Source: Anaerolineaceae bacterium (GTDB lineage: Bacteria; Chloroflexota; Anaerolineae; Anaerolineales; Anaerolineaceae). Taken from it: a stretch of DNA of 64,000 bases. The notes under the pieces were generated by a model, which saw only the letters and a list, made by a program, of their open reading frames with translations, was not told the origin of the DNA and made no database searches. Of this stretch, positions 17,006-25,243 are shown piece by piece. Every line of letters starts with the position of its first letter. Position 1 is the stretch's first letter. The stretch spans positions 1 to 64,000 of the forward strand of contig JAURZL010000016.1 of the NCBI GenBank assembly GCA_030653365.1. The letters are read 5' to 3'. The position numbers and the translations under genes are program-made.

Positions 17006-18451
17006 TTAAGGATTCACTATACGGCGAATAGCATTTGCCTTAGAATTAATGTGTGTGTCATCTTTCATGTTTTCCAAAGCACCAGTATAACTATCAATAT
17101 CACTTACCAATTCTTTCATTACTGGAATTGTTACTTTATCTCTCATTAAATCCACTAACCTGCGAAACTGTCTTTGACAAAGTGGAAATTGCAATCTGCT
17201 CGATATTGTTTTATTAACAAATGAAAAGACAGCAATTGAAGCCTGCGTTGAGTCGAATTGGTTGAGCAATTCAATATATGTAATTTCTGCATTCCATGCA
17301 ACACCGTTTCCGTTTGTTAAAAATGCTTCTACTATACTTAATACAAACTTGATATTGATTTCATTTGGAACTTTTCCTGTTTCACCTACTTGACGTTGTA
17401 ACTGACGGGCAAAGGCTGGTTCATTGTAAAAATTATTCAATCCCCTGTGTGCGGTCAGTAGATTTTCAATCGCATTTCCAATTTCAACTACTCTAATTCC
17501 TTTTGGTAAGTATTGTGCACCAGAAACCACATCTAAAAATTCACGGGCTAATTTTTGGCGGTCTTGGTCATTTGTAGCAATAAACCTAGCATATCGAACA
17601 CCAAACTCATTCCGTGTAATCTCGTCCACCATTTCCCATAACAGCGGAATCAATAATTGAATATTTTGGCGCGTCTGCGTAGTTGTATCAAGTTGAATAT
17701 AAATTCCATAAAGACCAGCCGCTAAAGTGTTTGCTTTTTCTTGAGTAAGACCAGCAAAGAAAACTGCAATTTGCGAGGCTTCATCTTGAGTAATTTTGTT
17801 ATTCTTGATGTTTCCAAGTAATTGCTTGATTTCGACAACTACATTAGAAAGTGGAAGTTTGATTACCTCCACGACGCATGTTTCAAACATGCTAATTAAT
17901 TGTAAGCCAGTAATTTGATTTTGATTTGGGTGTGCTGCACTTGCCCAATTTCGCATATAACGAACAAAATCAAGATGGCGAAAACCTAAATCGGAAATCA
18001 ATCCAATTTCATTTGAGCCTTTGATAAGGTCGCTGTCGTCAATCCTTTGTAAATCGTCTTCTGTGCTAAGTCTTCTTCGCTTTTCTGTGCTACTTCCTAC
18101 TGCGACATCGTAAAAATAAGCCAAGTCGTATTGTGCTACACGCATTCTAAGTTCGTAGATGGTTTCATCCCATAGGTAGTTTAAGGCGGCATCAAATAAA
18201 CCTGACGCGGTAGCCGCAATAAATTTTGAAATGTAAACTGATTTACTCAAACGTTCATTATCAATTCGATTAAGAACGGTGTCTATATTTCGGATTACAA
18301 CCTGTCGCTGACCAACATCAACAAGAACAGTTTCGGTTGGAAGTCCTTGTTCACCAATAAAAGAAAGTAGTGATTTTTCAAACTCCAAAAGTTGAATGCT
18401 TATAGCACCACTTTGAACTGTGATGATTTTATTTTCATCTTCATCAGACAT
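17006..18451 (-). CDS. Large helical protein with a HEPN-like Rx6H motif
   Basis: 481 residues, almost wholly helical. At 167-175 it reads RNWASAAHP. Arg followed by a polar residue and a His six residues later fits the R(x4-6)H signature of HEPN RNases, which often appear as 'RN...AHP' in toxins and abortive-infection proteins. The rest (helical repeats to residue 481) is not recognised. AAGGA precedes the ATG at 18451. Stand-alone gene with an attC-like repeat at its 3' end and long diverged repeats on both sides. A defence RNase role is plausible but inferred from one motif and context. Confidence 0.6.
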   Translation of the reverse strand: MSDEDENKIITVQSGAISIQLLEFEKSLLSFIGEQGLPTETVLVDVGQRQVVIRNIDTVLNRIDNERLSKSVYISKFIAATASGLFDAALNYLWDETIYELRMRVAQYDLAYFYDVAVGSSTEKRRRLSTEDDLQRIDDSDLIKGSNEIGLISDLGFRHLDFVRYMRNWASAAHPNQNQITGLQLISMFETCVVEVIKLPLSNVVVEIKQLLGNIKNNKITQDEASQIAVFFAGLTQEKANTLAAGLYGIYIQLDTTTQTRQNIQLLIPLLWEMVDEITRNEFGVRYARFIATNDQDRQKLAREFLDVVSGAQYLPKGIRVVEIGNAIENLLTAHRGLNNFYNEPAFARQLQRQVGETGKVPNEINIKFVLSIVEAFLTNGNGVAWNAEITYIELLNQFDSTQASIAVFSFVNKTISSRLQFPLCQRQFRRLVDLMRDKVTIPVMKELVSDIDSYTGALENMKDDTHINSKANAIRRIVNP

Positions 18452-18572
18452 AAATTACCATCCTTTTATTATATTGGAAGTGGCAGGCTACCGAAATAAG
18501 GATTGATTTCCTATGTTCCTCAGGATAACATGGTGGAGGAGGACAAAATCGAAGGTCTGTTCAACGTACCAC

Positions 18573-19060
18573 CACATCAATCATTCATTTCTCAGGACCT
18601 AGCCCGAGTTGAACTAAGGCGCATTTGAGAACACTTGCTATTTGGAATTTAAGAAACACTAATCATTTAAAACTCTGGTTATGCAGACGAATATAGGTGA
18701 ATTGTACAATCAAAAAGAAAATAAACGCAAGCTGGAAATGAGACATAAAAATATTAAGGTGAGTCGGATATTAAATTATTTGAATTGAAATCTGGCTTCA
18801 AAATTGAAACTTGCATCCATCGAAAAACAAATCGAGAACCGTTCTAATGACTCATGGAGGGTAGTGTTCAGTGGGTTGAATGGTGCGCAAGAAGAGTAGC
18901 TATCGTCCACAGTCCAAGCAATAATATTTGTCTCTAACCATCTTTTGAATTTATTGATCAACATTATTGGGCAAACAAAAAACGCCCTCCATCTCTGAAG
19001 TGCGTTTTATCTTTACTGAATTCGTTTTTCCAATTCACCTGCATAAACTTATATCCATAA
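18573..19060 (-). repeat. Long diverged repeat, copy 2
   Basis: Counterpart of 16371-16850. It includes 'GTGAATTGTACAATCAAAAA' (18708 onward) and a terminator hairpin read on the minus strand (about 18985-19008, AACGC ... GCG followed by T6). It runs on into the clear DUF35 tail copy at 19038-19112. A 62-codon frame (18776-18964) is incidental. Confidence 0.6.
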
Positions 19061-19112
19061 ATAATGATTCCCCGATCATCCATATCCGTTAGGATCTTGC
19101 GGGTGACCATTT
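19038..19112 (-). repeat. Copy of the DUF35 gene 3' end (about 75 bases)
   Basis: Near-identical to 22296-22370, the last 25 codons of the DUF35 gene, with an uninterrupted 20-base match 'TTATATCCATAAATAATGAT' and then 'CCCCGATCATCCAT'. The copy stops abruptly at 'ACCATTT' and is joined directly to the 3' flank of the truncated gene at 19117. With the native end at 22286 it forms a direct repeat bracketing 3.2 kb. Confidence 0.8.
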
Positions 19113-19116
19113 ACTT

Positions 19117-19640
19117 TTACGACACAGTTACATAAATTAAATCCGTCCCATTTCCTTGAGCTGTAGGTGGTGGTGCCAATTGTCGCCAATCTTGAAAACT
19201 CATCCCTGAACGATGTATCATCGCCAATTCTGATTCATACATCGCCAAACGATTTTCATTTTCTACCATCGATTCCATTAACCCCAGTATTGCTGGTAAA
19301 TGACCATAAATCTCCATTTCAGGAGATTGTGTTACCGCTTCTTGAGAACCCATTTTCGATCCTGAAAATTTAGATATCTTACCTGGAATTGCCCCTATAA
19401 ACTTTTTAGATTGTTTGGCAAACCCGTTTAGCACATTTGTTTGGCTGGTAACTTTTGGAATACGAATGGCTTGTGGGAGTGAGACAATCCAATTTTCCGG
19501 TTTCTGAGCTAAATTGAATAGATTATCCCGTTGCATTTCAAAGACATCGCACTCATTTATACCTGGTTTTAGCCATTGATAAACATTGGTCAGACGTTTC
19601 AACCCAAATTGTTCCTGTAAACTTGGGTGAAAATAGTGGC
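19117..19640 (-). pseudogene. 5'-truncated paralogue of the 407-residue helical protein
   Basis: The last ~175 residues match the C-terminus of the gene at 20752-21975 closely ('VYQWLKPGINE', 'NWIVSLPQAIRIPKV', 'GNGTDLIYVTVS'). Homology begins at about 19640 ('FHPSLQEQFGLKRL'), and nothing of the N-terminal 230 residues remains. An internal ATG gives a 161-codon frame, but it lacks a ribosome-binding site. It probably arose by duplication and deletion with the insertion of the zinc-ribbon gene, or by recombination between two modules. Confidence 0.75.
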
Positions 19641-19695
19641 AGGATTTGAGGCTCTTATCTACCTTAAATCATCAAAAATGGCCTTATCCCATATT

Positions 19696-20520
19696 CTACT
19701 TATTCTTGGGCTGGTCAATAGAGATAACCGCTTCATCCGGAGGAGGACTGGTTTTCTTATTTCGGTGGAATTTACTTCGTATCCATTTTTTTGCGGAAAT
19801 CCAGATTTCTGCGTTGGGAGTTAACCCGTATACAAAACCGATGATACTGATCAAAAAAATGAGTAATGACGCGGCGGTAAAGATTGGACCCGAAGTTCCC
19901 TCACTTCCACTGGTTCTGACCTCGTTAAATAACGATTTATCCAGCGCTTGGGCTGGAATGCCAATTAAACAAGTGAAAACAATCAATACCAGGAACCACG
20001 TTAAGCAGCCTCGACCAAGTGAAGAGAGTCCGCCGCGTGGCTTGGGGGGTAGTTGTTGTAGCCCTGCATTCAAATGGGCTTGGGCGGTTTCTTTATTAGG
20101 AAATGAGTCACCCAAAGCCAATTGCAATTTATTTATCCGATTCCACAGAGAAGTCTCCGCCTGGCTCAACCCTTTTAGCTGGCCTTTAATCTTGCGGTCG
20201 GCCTTTTGGCGTTGCAAGGATCGGATTTCGGCTTGGATACTTGCAAGTTGAATTTGCAAAGATGATATTTCCTGCCCAAGCTGCAATCGTTTTAATTCAC
20301 TTTGTGTCACCTGGGTGCTTTCCCGAATCGTCGATTGGGTTTGTGCACCGGAATCCTGGATGGATTTGGTCACTTGCTCCATTAATTTGAGGGCAACATA
20401 GCCATCGCCACGCTTAACCATCAAGTTAGCCCCACAAAATGCACAATTGAAATTATCCAATTCGGGTGGTACTTTAATCGGCGCACCACAAGAAGCACAA
20501 TTGATGGTTACAATTTCCAA
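19696..20520 (-). CDS. Zinc-ribbon, coiled-coil membrane protein
   Basis: 274 residues starting at TTG (20520) with GGAG six bases upstream. The N-terminus is a zinc ribbon, CASC (8-11) and CAFC (26-29), followed by 'GANLMVKRGDGYVAL', then a coiled coil (about 50-130, 'SLQIQLASIQAEIRSLQRQ'), two membrane helices (about 170-192 and 213-233) and a basic, proline-containing tail. No family-specific function is known to me. It lies between the full and truncated copies of the 407-residue gene and may belong to the same functional module. Confidence 0.65.
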   Translation of the reverse strand: MEIVTINCASCGAPIKVPPELDNFNCAFCGANLMVKRGDGYVALKLMEQVTKSIQDSGAQTQSTIRESTQVTQSELKRLQLGQEISSLQIQLASIQAEIRSLQRQKADRKIKGQLKGLSQAETSLWNRINKLQLALGDSFPNKETAQAHLNAGLQQLPPKPRGGLSSLGRGCLTWFLVLIVFTCLIGIPAQALDKSLFNEVRTSGSEGTSGPIFTAASLLIFLISIIGFVYGLTPNAEIWISAKKWIRSKFHRNKKTSPPPDEAVISIDQPKNK

Positions 20521-20751
20521 TATTTCTCCTTTTTGCCCGTCAATCGATCTAATTTGCTATTCAACCTCTGGAGCAAGCGGGGGGCATCTAACTTAATCTT
20601 CAAATCGGTTGTCCGGCTGCAGATAGGTGAAATTATCGTTTGCTACAAGAACAAAATCTGGCGGACAAAGTCATCAAGCACTGAATCCGACCACGAGGTA
20701 GATTGCGCAATCCCGAAAGTGAACTCGCGGTGTTGCACGGCCTTTTTGCTT

Positions 20752-21975
20752 TTACGACACAGTAACATAAATTAAATCCGTCCCATTTCCTTGAGCATTA
20801 TCTGTTGGTGCTAATTGTTGCCACTCTTGGAAACTCATCCCTAACCGATGTATTGTCGACACTTCTGATTCATACATCGCCATACGATTATAATTTTCAA
20901 CCATTGACCCCATTAATACCATCATCGCTGGTAAATGACTATAAATCTCCATTTCAATTGATTGGGTTAACGCTTCTTGTGAACCGGTTTTCGATCCTGA
21001 AAATTTAGATATCTTACCTGGAATTGCCCCTAAAAACTTTTTAGATTGTTTGGCAAACCCGTTCAGCACATTTGTTTGGCTGGCAACTTTTGGAATACGA
21101 ATGGCTTGTGGGAGGGAGACAATCCAATTTTCCGGTTTCTGAGCCAAATTGAATAAATTTTCCCGTTGCATGTCAAAAATATCGTTCTCATCTACACCTG
21201 GTTTTAACCATTGATAAACTTTAGTCAGATGTTTCAACCCAACTTGTTCTTTTACACTTGGGTGTAAATAAGCAGCTGGGTTAGAAGTCAACAATGTGTT
21301 GATGTGCTTTTCAAAACGAGGTCGAAGTACAACCGCGCTTTCTTGCAGGCGGCGTCGAGCAGTATCAAGTTCTTCTAATTCAAGGTAACAACGAACTTCA
21401 GTAATATAGGCCAAGCACAATGTCGTAAGGTATTCATCCGCTACCTGGCTACCATTGCCAATTTCTATATCCGTAAGTTTGGTATAGTGATGTTCTGCCT
21501 CCAAAAAACGGTTAATGGCTTGCATAGCACTCATTTTGCGGGTTTCAGAGTTAGTCATCGTAAAAGCGTTAAAGGCTAAATCAAGGGCAGCTCGAAAGTT
21601 AGCATAAAAAGACAAATCAATTTTATAATCAATGGCTTGAAGAACTTCCTGGGCTTGTTCAAGTTGGTGTTCAATGTCACCTAAACGTTTTAGAACTATA
21701 GCAAAGCCCATTGTTGAAACTGCCAAATTTAGAATACTGGCTACATTGCTCAGATTACTGACCACATTACTAAGATTATTTGCTGCAGCGTTCACTGATG
21801 AAAGAGCCGAAGAATTTGATAAGACCGAATCGCTTTTCACGTTCTCTCGCAACCAGGCAACAACTTGTTTCGACCCTATCTCTCGCACTACCCCGCCTAC
21901 ACGTTCATAAGTTCCATTTGATAAACCTTGTGCAATCTGTACTGGAATATTAAAAGTGGCATCAATTGTAGTCAT
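20752..21975 (-). CDS. Conserved helical protein of unknown function (407 aa)
   Basis: 407 residues. 'IPVQIAQGLSNGTYERVGGVVRE' and 'KQVVAWLRENV' open the protein. Residues 58-100 are a small-residue-rich amphipathic or hydrophobic helix pair ('SNVVSNLSNVASILNLAVST'), then a long helical region with 'DYKIDLSFYANFRAALDLAFNAF' and a C-terminal domain ending 'GNGTDLIYVTVS'. I recall similar unassigned proteins in other filamentous or multicellular bacteria but no function. The helical hydrophobic segment is compatible with a membrane-acting effector, which is speculation. GGAGAAG precedes the ATG. First gene after the DUF35 terminator on the minus strand, with a leader element about 145 bases upstream. 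Confidence 0.65.
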   Translation of the reverse strand: MTTIDATFNIPVQIAQGLSNGTYERVGGVVREIGSKQVVAWLRENVKSDSVLSNSSALSSVNAAANNLSNVVSNLSNVASILNLAVSTMGFAIVLKRLGDIEHQLEQAQEVLQAIDYKIDLSFYANFRAALDLAFNAFTMTNSETRKMSAMQAINRFLEAEHHYTKLTDIEIGNGSQVADEYLTTLCLAYITEVRCYLELEELDTARRRLQESAVVLRPRFEKHINTLLTSNPAAYLHPSVKEQVGLKHLTKVYQWLKPGVDENDIFDMQRENLFNLAQKPENWIVSLPQAIRIPKVASQTNVLNGFAKQSKKFLGAIPGKISKFSGSKTGSQEALTQSIEMEIYSHLPAMMVLMGSMVENYNRMAMYESEVSTIHRLGMSFQEWQQLAPTDNAQGNGTDLIYVTVS

Positions 21976-22074
21976 TGATTCTTCTCCAAATTTGACTTAA
22001 CATAAATTGAAAAACAAAAAAAACGAGATATTCAACCAGACCATCTATTAATTTTCCGGACTCATGGTACGCTG

Positions 22075-22140
22075 AAATTAAAACGTTTAGCTAACCAAGA
22101 GAAGTATGCTATGACGAGATTATACTTGGTTACTTCAAAA
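22075..22140 (-). promoter_or_regulatory. Recurring leader element, copy 5 (putative promoter)
   Basis: On the minus strand a perfect TATAAT (22119-22124) follows 'AAGTAACCAAG', the best -10 box of the five copies. TTGCAG lies 22 bases further upstream, too far for a classical -35. It stands between the DUF35 terminator and the gene at 20752-21975 and is presumably the promoter of that gene. Confidence 0.5.
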
Positions 22141-22225
22141 AGTAAGCTGCAACCAAAGCTTACAATTACCAAACACCTTCTCTAATTAGAACAAACTGTC
22201 AATATGCAATCCATCAGCTCCTAAC

Positions 22226-22256
22226 AAAAACCGCCCTTCAGAAACAGAGGACGGTT
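22226..22256 (-). terminator. Rho-independent terminator of the mevalonate operon
   Basis: Read on the minus strand, CCGTCC ... GGGCGG with a 12-base loop is followed by TTTTTGTT. It lies 30 bases beyond the DUF35 stop. Diverged copies of this hairpin together with the gene tail recur at about 12046, 16772 and 18985. Confidence 0.75.
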
Positions 22257-22285
22257 TAATCTTCAATATGTAGGATTTTATAATT

Positions 22286-22684
22286 TTAACCCATAACCGG
22301 CCTGAATTTATATCCATAAATAATGATCCCCCGATCATCCATGTCGGTGCGGATTTTGCGGGTCACCATTTCGACTGGCATGCCAATTTCCACATCCTGG
22401 TCTCCTAAATCGGTCAGTTGGGCGGTCACAACCGGACCTTCTTCCAATTGCACCAATGCCATGGTATAAGGAGCGGATTGTTCGTAACCGGTTGGGACAC
22501 TGGTCATCTGTGTAAAACTATAAATCTGACCGCGGCCGCTGAATGCAAATTGTGTTTTTGCTTCTCCACCGCAATAGGGGCAAACATCGCGTGGTGGAAA
22601 AATTTTAGAACTACAATGGGGACAAACTTCACCCACCAATGCGTAACGTTGTTTTTTTAATCTCCAATGACGTGGTACTTCCAT
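22286..22684 (-). CDS. Zn-ribbon OB-fold (DUF35) protein of the thiolase/HMG-CoA synthase complex
   Basis: 132 residues. Zinc ribbon CPHC (21-24) and CPYC (35-38), then an OB fold ('GRGQIYSFTQMTSVPTGYE', 'PVVTAQLTD'). In archaea a protein of this family bridges acetoacetyl-CoA thiolase and HMG-CoA synthase and shares their substrate pocket, and the operon context here is the same. AAGGAG precedes the ATG. It is separated from the thiolase by 300 bases containing two perfect palindromes. Its last 25 codons are copied at 19038-19112 and more weakly elsewhere, pointing to use of this gene end as an insertion target. Confidence 0.85.
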   Translation of the reverse strand: MEVPRHWRLKKQRYALVGEVCPHCSSKIFPPRDVCPYCGGEAKTQFAFSGRGQIYSFTQMTSVPTGYEQSAPYTMALVQLEEGPVVTAQLTDLGDQDVEIGMPVEMVTRKIRTDMDDRGIIIYGYKFRPVMG

Positions 22685-22746
22685 TTTCTGTTACTCCTTT
22701 TCATCCATCATGATGATCTATGCCACTTTACTCTTCCAGGGTTGGC

Positions 22747-22786
22747 GGGTGTTTTTGGGCGGGTAATTACCCGCCCAAAAACACCC
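22747..22786. repeat. Perfect 40-base palindrome with GTTTTTGG/CCAAAAAC arms
   Basis: The sequence from GGGTGTTTTTGGGCGGGTAA to its exact reverse complement forms a 20-bp perfect inverted repeat without a loop. GGGTT to the left and AACCC to the right extend the pairing. It belongs to the hairpin family also seen at 22922, 34721, 36099, 38687 and 40420. It lies inside the mevalonate operon between thiolase and DUF35 gene and could attenuate or stabilise the message. Confidence 0.85.
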
Positions 22787-22921
22787 TAACCCATAATAAT
22801 TGATAATAATTCGATCTATGCCAGTTTAATCGTTAACTTCTATCAATTCCTATCAAAACTGCCCAATTTCCTATCTTCTTAGCTGCTTTTAATATTTTTC
22901 AGACGAATCAACGGGTTTAGT

Positions 22922-22961
22922 GAGTGTTTTTGGAAGGCGCATGCGCCTTCCAAAAACACTC
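22922..22961. repeat. Second perfect 40-base palindrome
   Basis: GAGTGTTTTTGGAAGGCGCA followed by its exact reverse complement. The arms share GTGTTTTTGG with the palindrome at 22747 while the centre differs but is itself symmetric, so compensatory change has kept the hairpin. It starts 21 bases beyond the thiolase stop. Confidence 0.85.
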
Positions 22962-22982
22962 GGACTTTAAAATGAAAAGATG

Positions 22983-24146
22983 TTAAGCAGGCATCCTTTC
23001 CAAAACATGAGTCACTGCCGTGGAGGCGGGACCACCCAGACTCTGTACCAGTGCCAGACGGGCATTGGAAATCTGGTTTTCTCCAGCTTCCCCGCGTAAT
23101 TGCAGCACAGCTTCAACCAGCTGATAGGCTCCTGTAGCACCCAGCGGATACCCACGGGCTTTCAGGCCACCCATGGTGTTGATCGGTAAATCGCCTTTCA
23201 GCGTTAGTTTGTCGCCTAATGCCAGTTTCCAACCTTCCCCACGAGATGCAAATCCTGCTGCTTCGAGTGAAAGCACCCCATAAATACTGAATGCGTCATG
23301 TAACTCAAACAAATCCACATCACTGGGTAATATGCCAGCTTGTGAGCAGGCATTTTCAACGGAGACTCCAGCTGCCCGGAATGCCAGCGGATCAGGACGG
23401 TCATGTAACGCCAGAGTATCAATGGCCACATCTGATCCAATGACCCGCACCAATGGGTGACCCACCTGGCTGGCTATCTCAGGAGTGGTTAAGATTAACG
23501 CAGCGGCACCATCTGCATACGGCGCACTATCGAACATATTCATCGGTGAGGAAACCATCCCGGCTTTTTCATACACTTCCGGTCTGATTGCTTTTCGAAA
23601 CATCGCATTTGGATTATTAACCGCATTCTTATGTCCTATTAAAGGAAAGGCACCAAATGCCATGCGATCAACATCGGGGTATTCATGAATATAGCGCTTC
23701 ATTAATAAGGCTGCTTGCGATGTCAGAGTCTGGCCAATATAGACTTCGTAATCGTAATCCATCACCAAGCGGGTGGGTTCGTCCATACTATCACCAGCCA
23801 GATCGGTATATTTTTCCATCCCCACAGCCATAGCAATATCCACCCAGCCGGATGCGACCGCCAGGTATGCCAACCGGAAGGCAGCAGCAGCTGATGCTTC
23901 ACCAGCTTCCACGGTGTAGGCTTCTATTCCTTCCATATAAGTATTGTCAGTTACCAGAGCGCCCAGGTTTGCCTGGTGAGAAGCAACAGAGGCAATTAAA
24001 TTCCCAATATAAACCGCTTCGGGAATTAATCCACCTGCATCTTTTTTGGCAGCCTGTACCGCTCTGGCAGAGATATTGCGTAAAGAAAGGTCCCAGTGTT
24101 CGCCCACCGGGGTCTGTCCGATTCCTGCAATCACAACTTCGCGCAT
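22983..24146 (-). CDS. Thiolase-family protein of the mevalonate operon, nucleophilic Cys missing
   Basis: 387 residues of the SCP2/archaeal acetyl-CoA C-acetyltransferase type: 'VVIAGIGQTPVGEHW' at the start, 'ELHDAFSIYGVLSLEA' (the HxAF motif), 'NTMGGLKARGYPLGATGAY' and 'LVQSLGGPAST'. The nucleophile motif, normally VExACASG, reads VEAGEASA (79-86), so Cys is replaced by Glu. By position it should supply acetoacetyl-CoA to HMG-CoA synthase, but the missing Cys leaves its activity in doubt. GGGAGG precedes the ATG, ten bases after the synthase stop. Third gene of the operon. Confidence 0.8.
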   Translation of the reverse strand: MREVVIAGIGQTPVGEHWDLSLRNISARAVQAAKKDAGGLIPEAVYIGNLIASVASHQANLGALVTDNTYMEGIEAYTVEAGEASAAAAFRLAYLAVASGWVDIAMAVGMEKYTDLAGDSMDEPTRLVMDYDYEVYIGQTLTSQAALLMKRYIHEYPDVDRMAFGAFPLIGHKNAVNNPNAMFRKAIRPEVYEKAGMVSSPMNMFDSAPYADGAAALILTTPEIASQVGHPLVRVIGSDVAIDTLALHDRPDPLAFRAAGVSVENACSQAGILPSDVDLFELHDAFSIYGVLSLEAAGFASRGEGWKLALGDKLTLKGDLPINTMGGLKARGYPLGATGAYQLVEAVLQLRGEAGENQISNARLALVQSLGGPASTAVTHVLERMPA

Positions 24147-24156
24147 GGATCCTCCC

Positions 24157-25236
24157 TTACCGCATTGTCAATTTCCCGCGTAAACGCGTATAAGTGGCAT
24201 AATCGATCTCAGTTCGACGGGCAATGTAATCCTGGGTCTTCAAGGCTTTGTCTCGTCGTTCGAAAATTCGATCGGTTACTGTGATGTCCATGGCATCCGA
24301 TCCGGCACCGGAACCGAAAGAGACCAACAGAATGCGATCACCGGGTTCCGCTTCGTCCAGAATGGCAGTCAATCCAATAATTGCCGCACCAGCATAGGTG
24401 TTTCCAATCATGGGTGACAATAAACCAGTAGTATATTGCTCTTTGGAGAAACCAAGCATACTGGCAACACGTTGTGGAAATTTTGTGTTGGGTTGGTGAA
24501 AGACTGCATATTTATAATCCGCTGCGGTGGTATTCATCGCTTGCATCATATGTTTGCCAGCTTCCGTGATATGTTTGAAATAAGCCGGATCGCCGGTGAA
24601 GCGTTGGCCATGCTCCGGATAATGTTGTTCTGGTCTGCGCCAGAAATCAGGGGTATCGCTGACATAGGAGAATGTGGAATTAATGACGGCAACCGCTTCC
24701 TCTGCCGGGCTTAAAATGAATGCAGCGCCACCAGCGGCAGCTGTATATTCCAGGGCATCCCCAGGGCGACCCTGAGCAGTATCCATACCGATCGCCAGCG
24801 CATATTTTGCCATACGGGATCCAACCAGTCCAATCGCCGCTACCATTGCTTCTGTACCGGCTTTGCAGGCAAACTCCCAGTCACCAGCCTGAATGTGGGG
24901 TGAACATCCAATTGCTTCTCCCACAATGGTGGAAGAGGGTTTGACAGCATAAGGATGAGATTCGCTGCCAATCCATACCGCTCGAATTTCTTTCGGGTCG
25001 ATGGCTGCCCGTTTCAATGCATTGCGGGAGGCTTCAATTGACATGGTGATGGTATCTTCATCCATCCCGGGTACTGCTTTTTCTTTGATCGGCAGGCCTT
25101 CGCCATCTCCGCCTTTCCATAATCTTGCAACTTCTGAGGCTGGTAAACGGTAACGGGGGACATAAGCCCCATATCCGATGATACCAACCGGGTTTCTGGG
25201 TTTTAACAAAATTGGATCGGTAGCATAATCATTCAT
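24157..25236 (-). CDS. Hydroxymethylglutaryl-CoA synthase, archaeal type
   Basis: 359 residues. Condenses acetyl-CoA and acetoacetyl-CoA to HMG-CoA. Catalytic features are present: acidic residue in '[14 protein letters not shown]' (57-70), the acylated Cys124 in [13 protein letters not shown], and His247 in [11 protein letters not shown]. The length and '[12 protein letters not shown]' opening match the archaeal branch of the family rather than the animal or Gram-positive one. It begins seven bases after the reductase stop and is followed after ten bases by the thiolase-family gene, so the three are one transcript. Confidence 0.9.
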   Translation of the reverse strand: MNDYATDPILLKPRNPVGIIGYGAYVPRYRLPASEVARLWKGGDGEGLPIKEKAVPGMDEDTITMSIEASRNALKRAAIDPKEIRAVWIGSESHPYAVKPSSTIVGEAIGCSPHIQAGDWEFACKAGTEAMVAAIGLVGSRMAKYALAIGMDTAQGRPGDALEYTAAAGGAAFILSPAEEAVAVINSTFSYVSDTPDFWRRPEQHYPEHGQRFTGDPAYFKHITEAGKHMMQAMNTTAADYKYAVFHQPNTKFPQRVASMLGFSKEQYTTGLLSPMIGNTYAGAAIIGLTAILDEAEPGDRILLVSFGSGAGSDAMDITVTDRIFERRDKALKTQDYIARRTEIDYATYTRLRGKLTMR

Positions 25237-25243
25237 CTTTAAT

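Noticed and set aside
18776-18964. 62-codon minus-strand frame
   Set aside because: Lies in the long repeat; its counterpart at 16.6 kb is not open.
22747-22786. Palindrome as the terminator of the thiolase transcript
   Set aside because: No T-run after the stem on the minus strand beyond the arm itself, and the DUF35 gene downstream belongs to the same operon; listed as a repeat.
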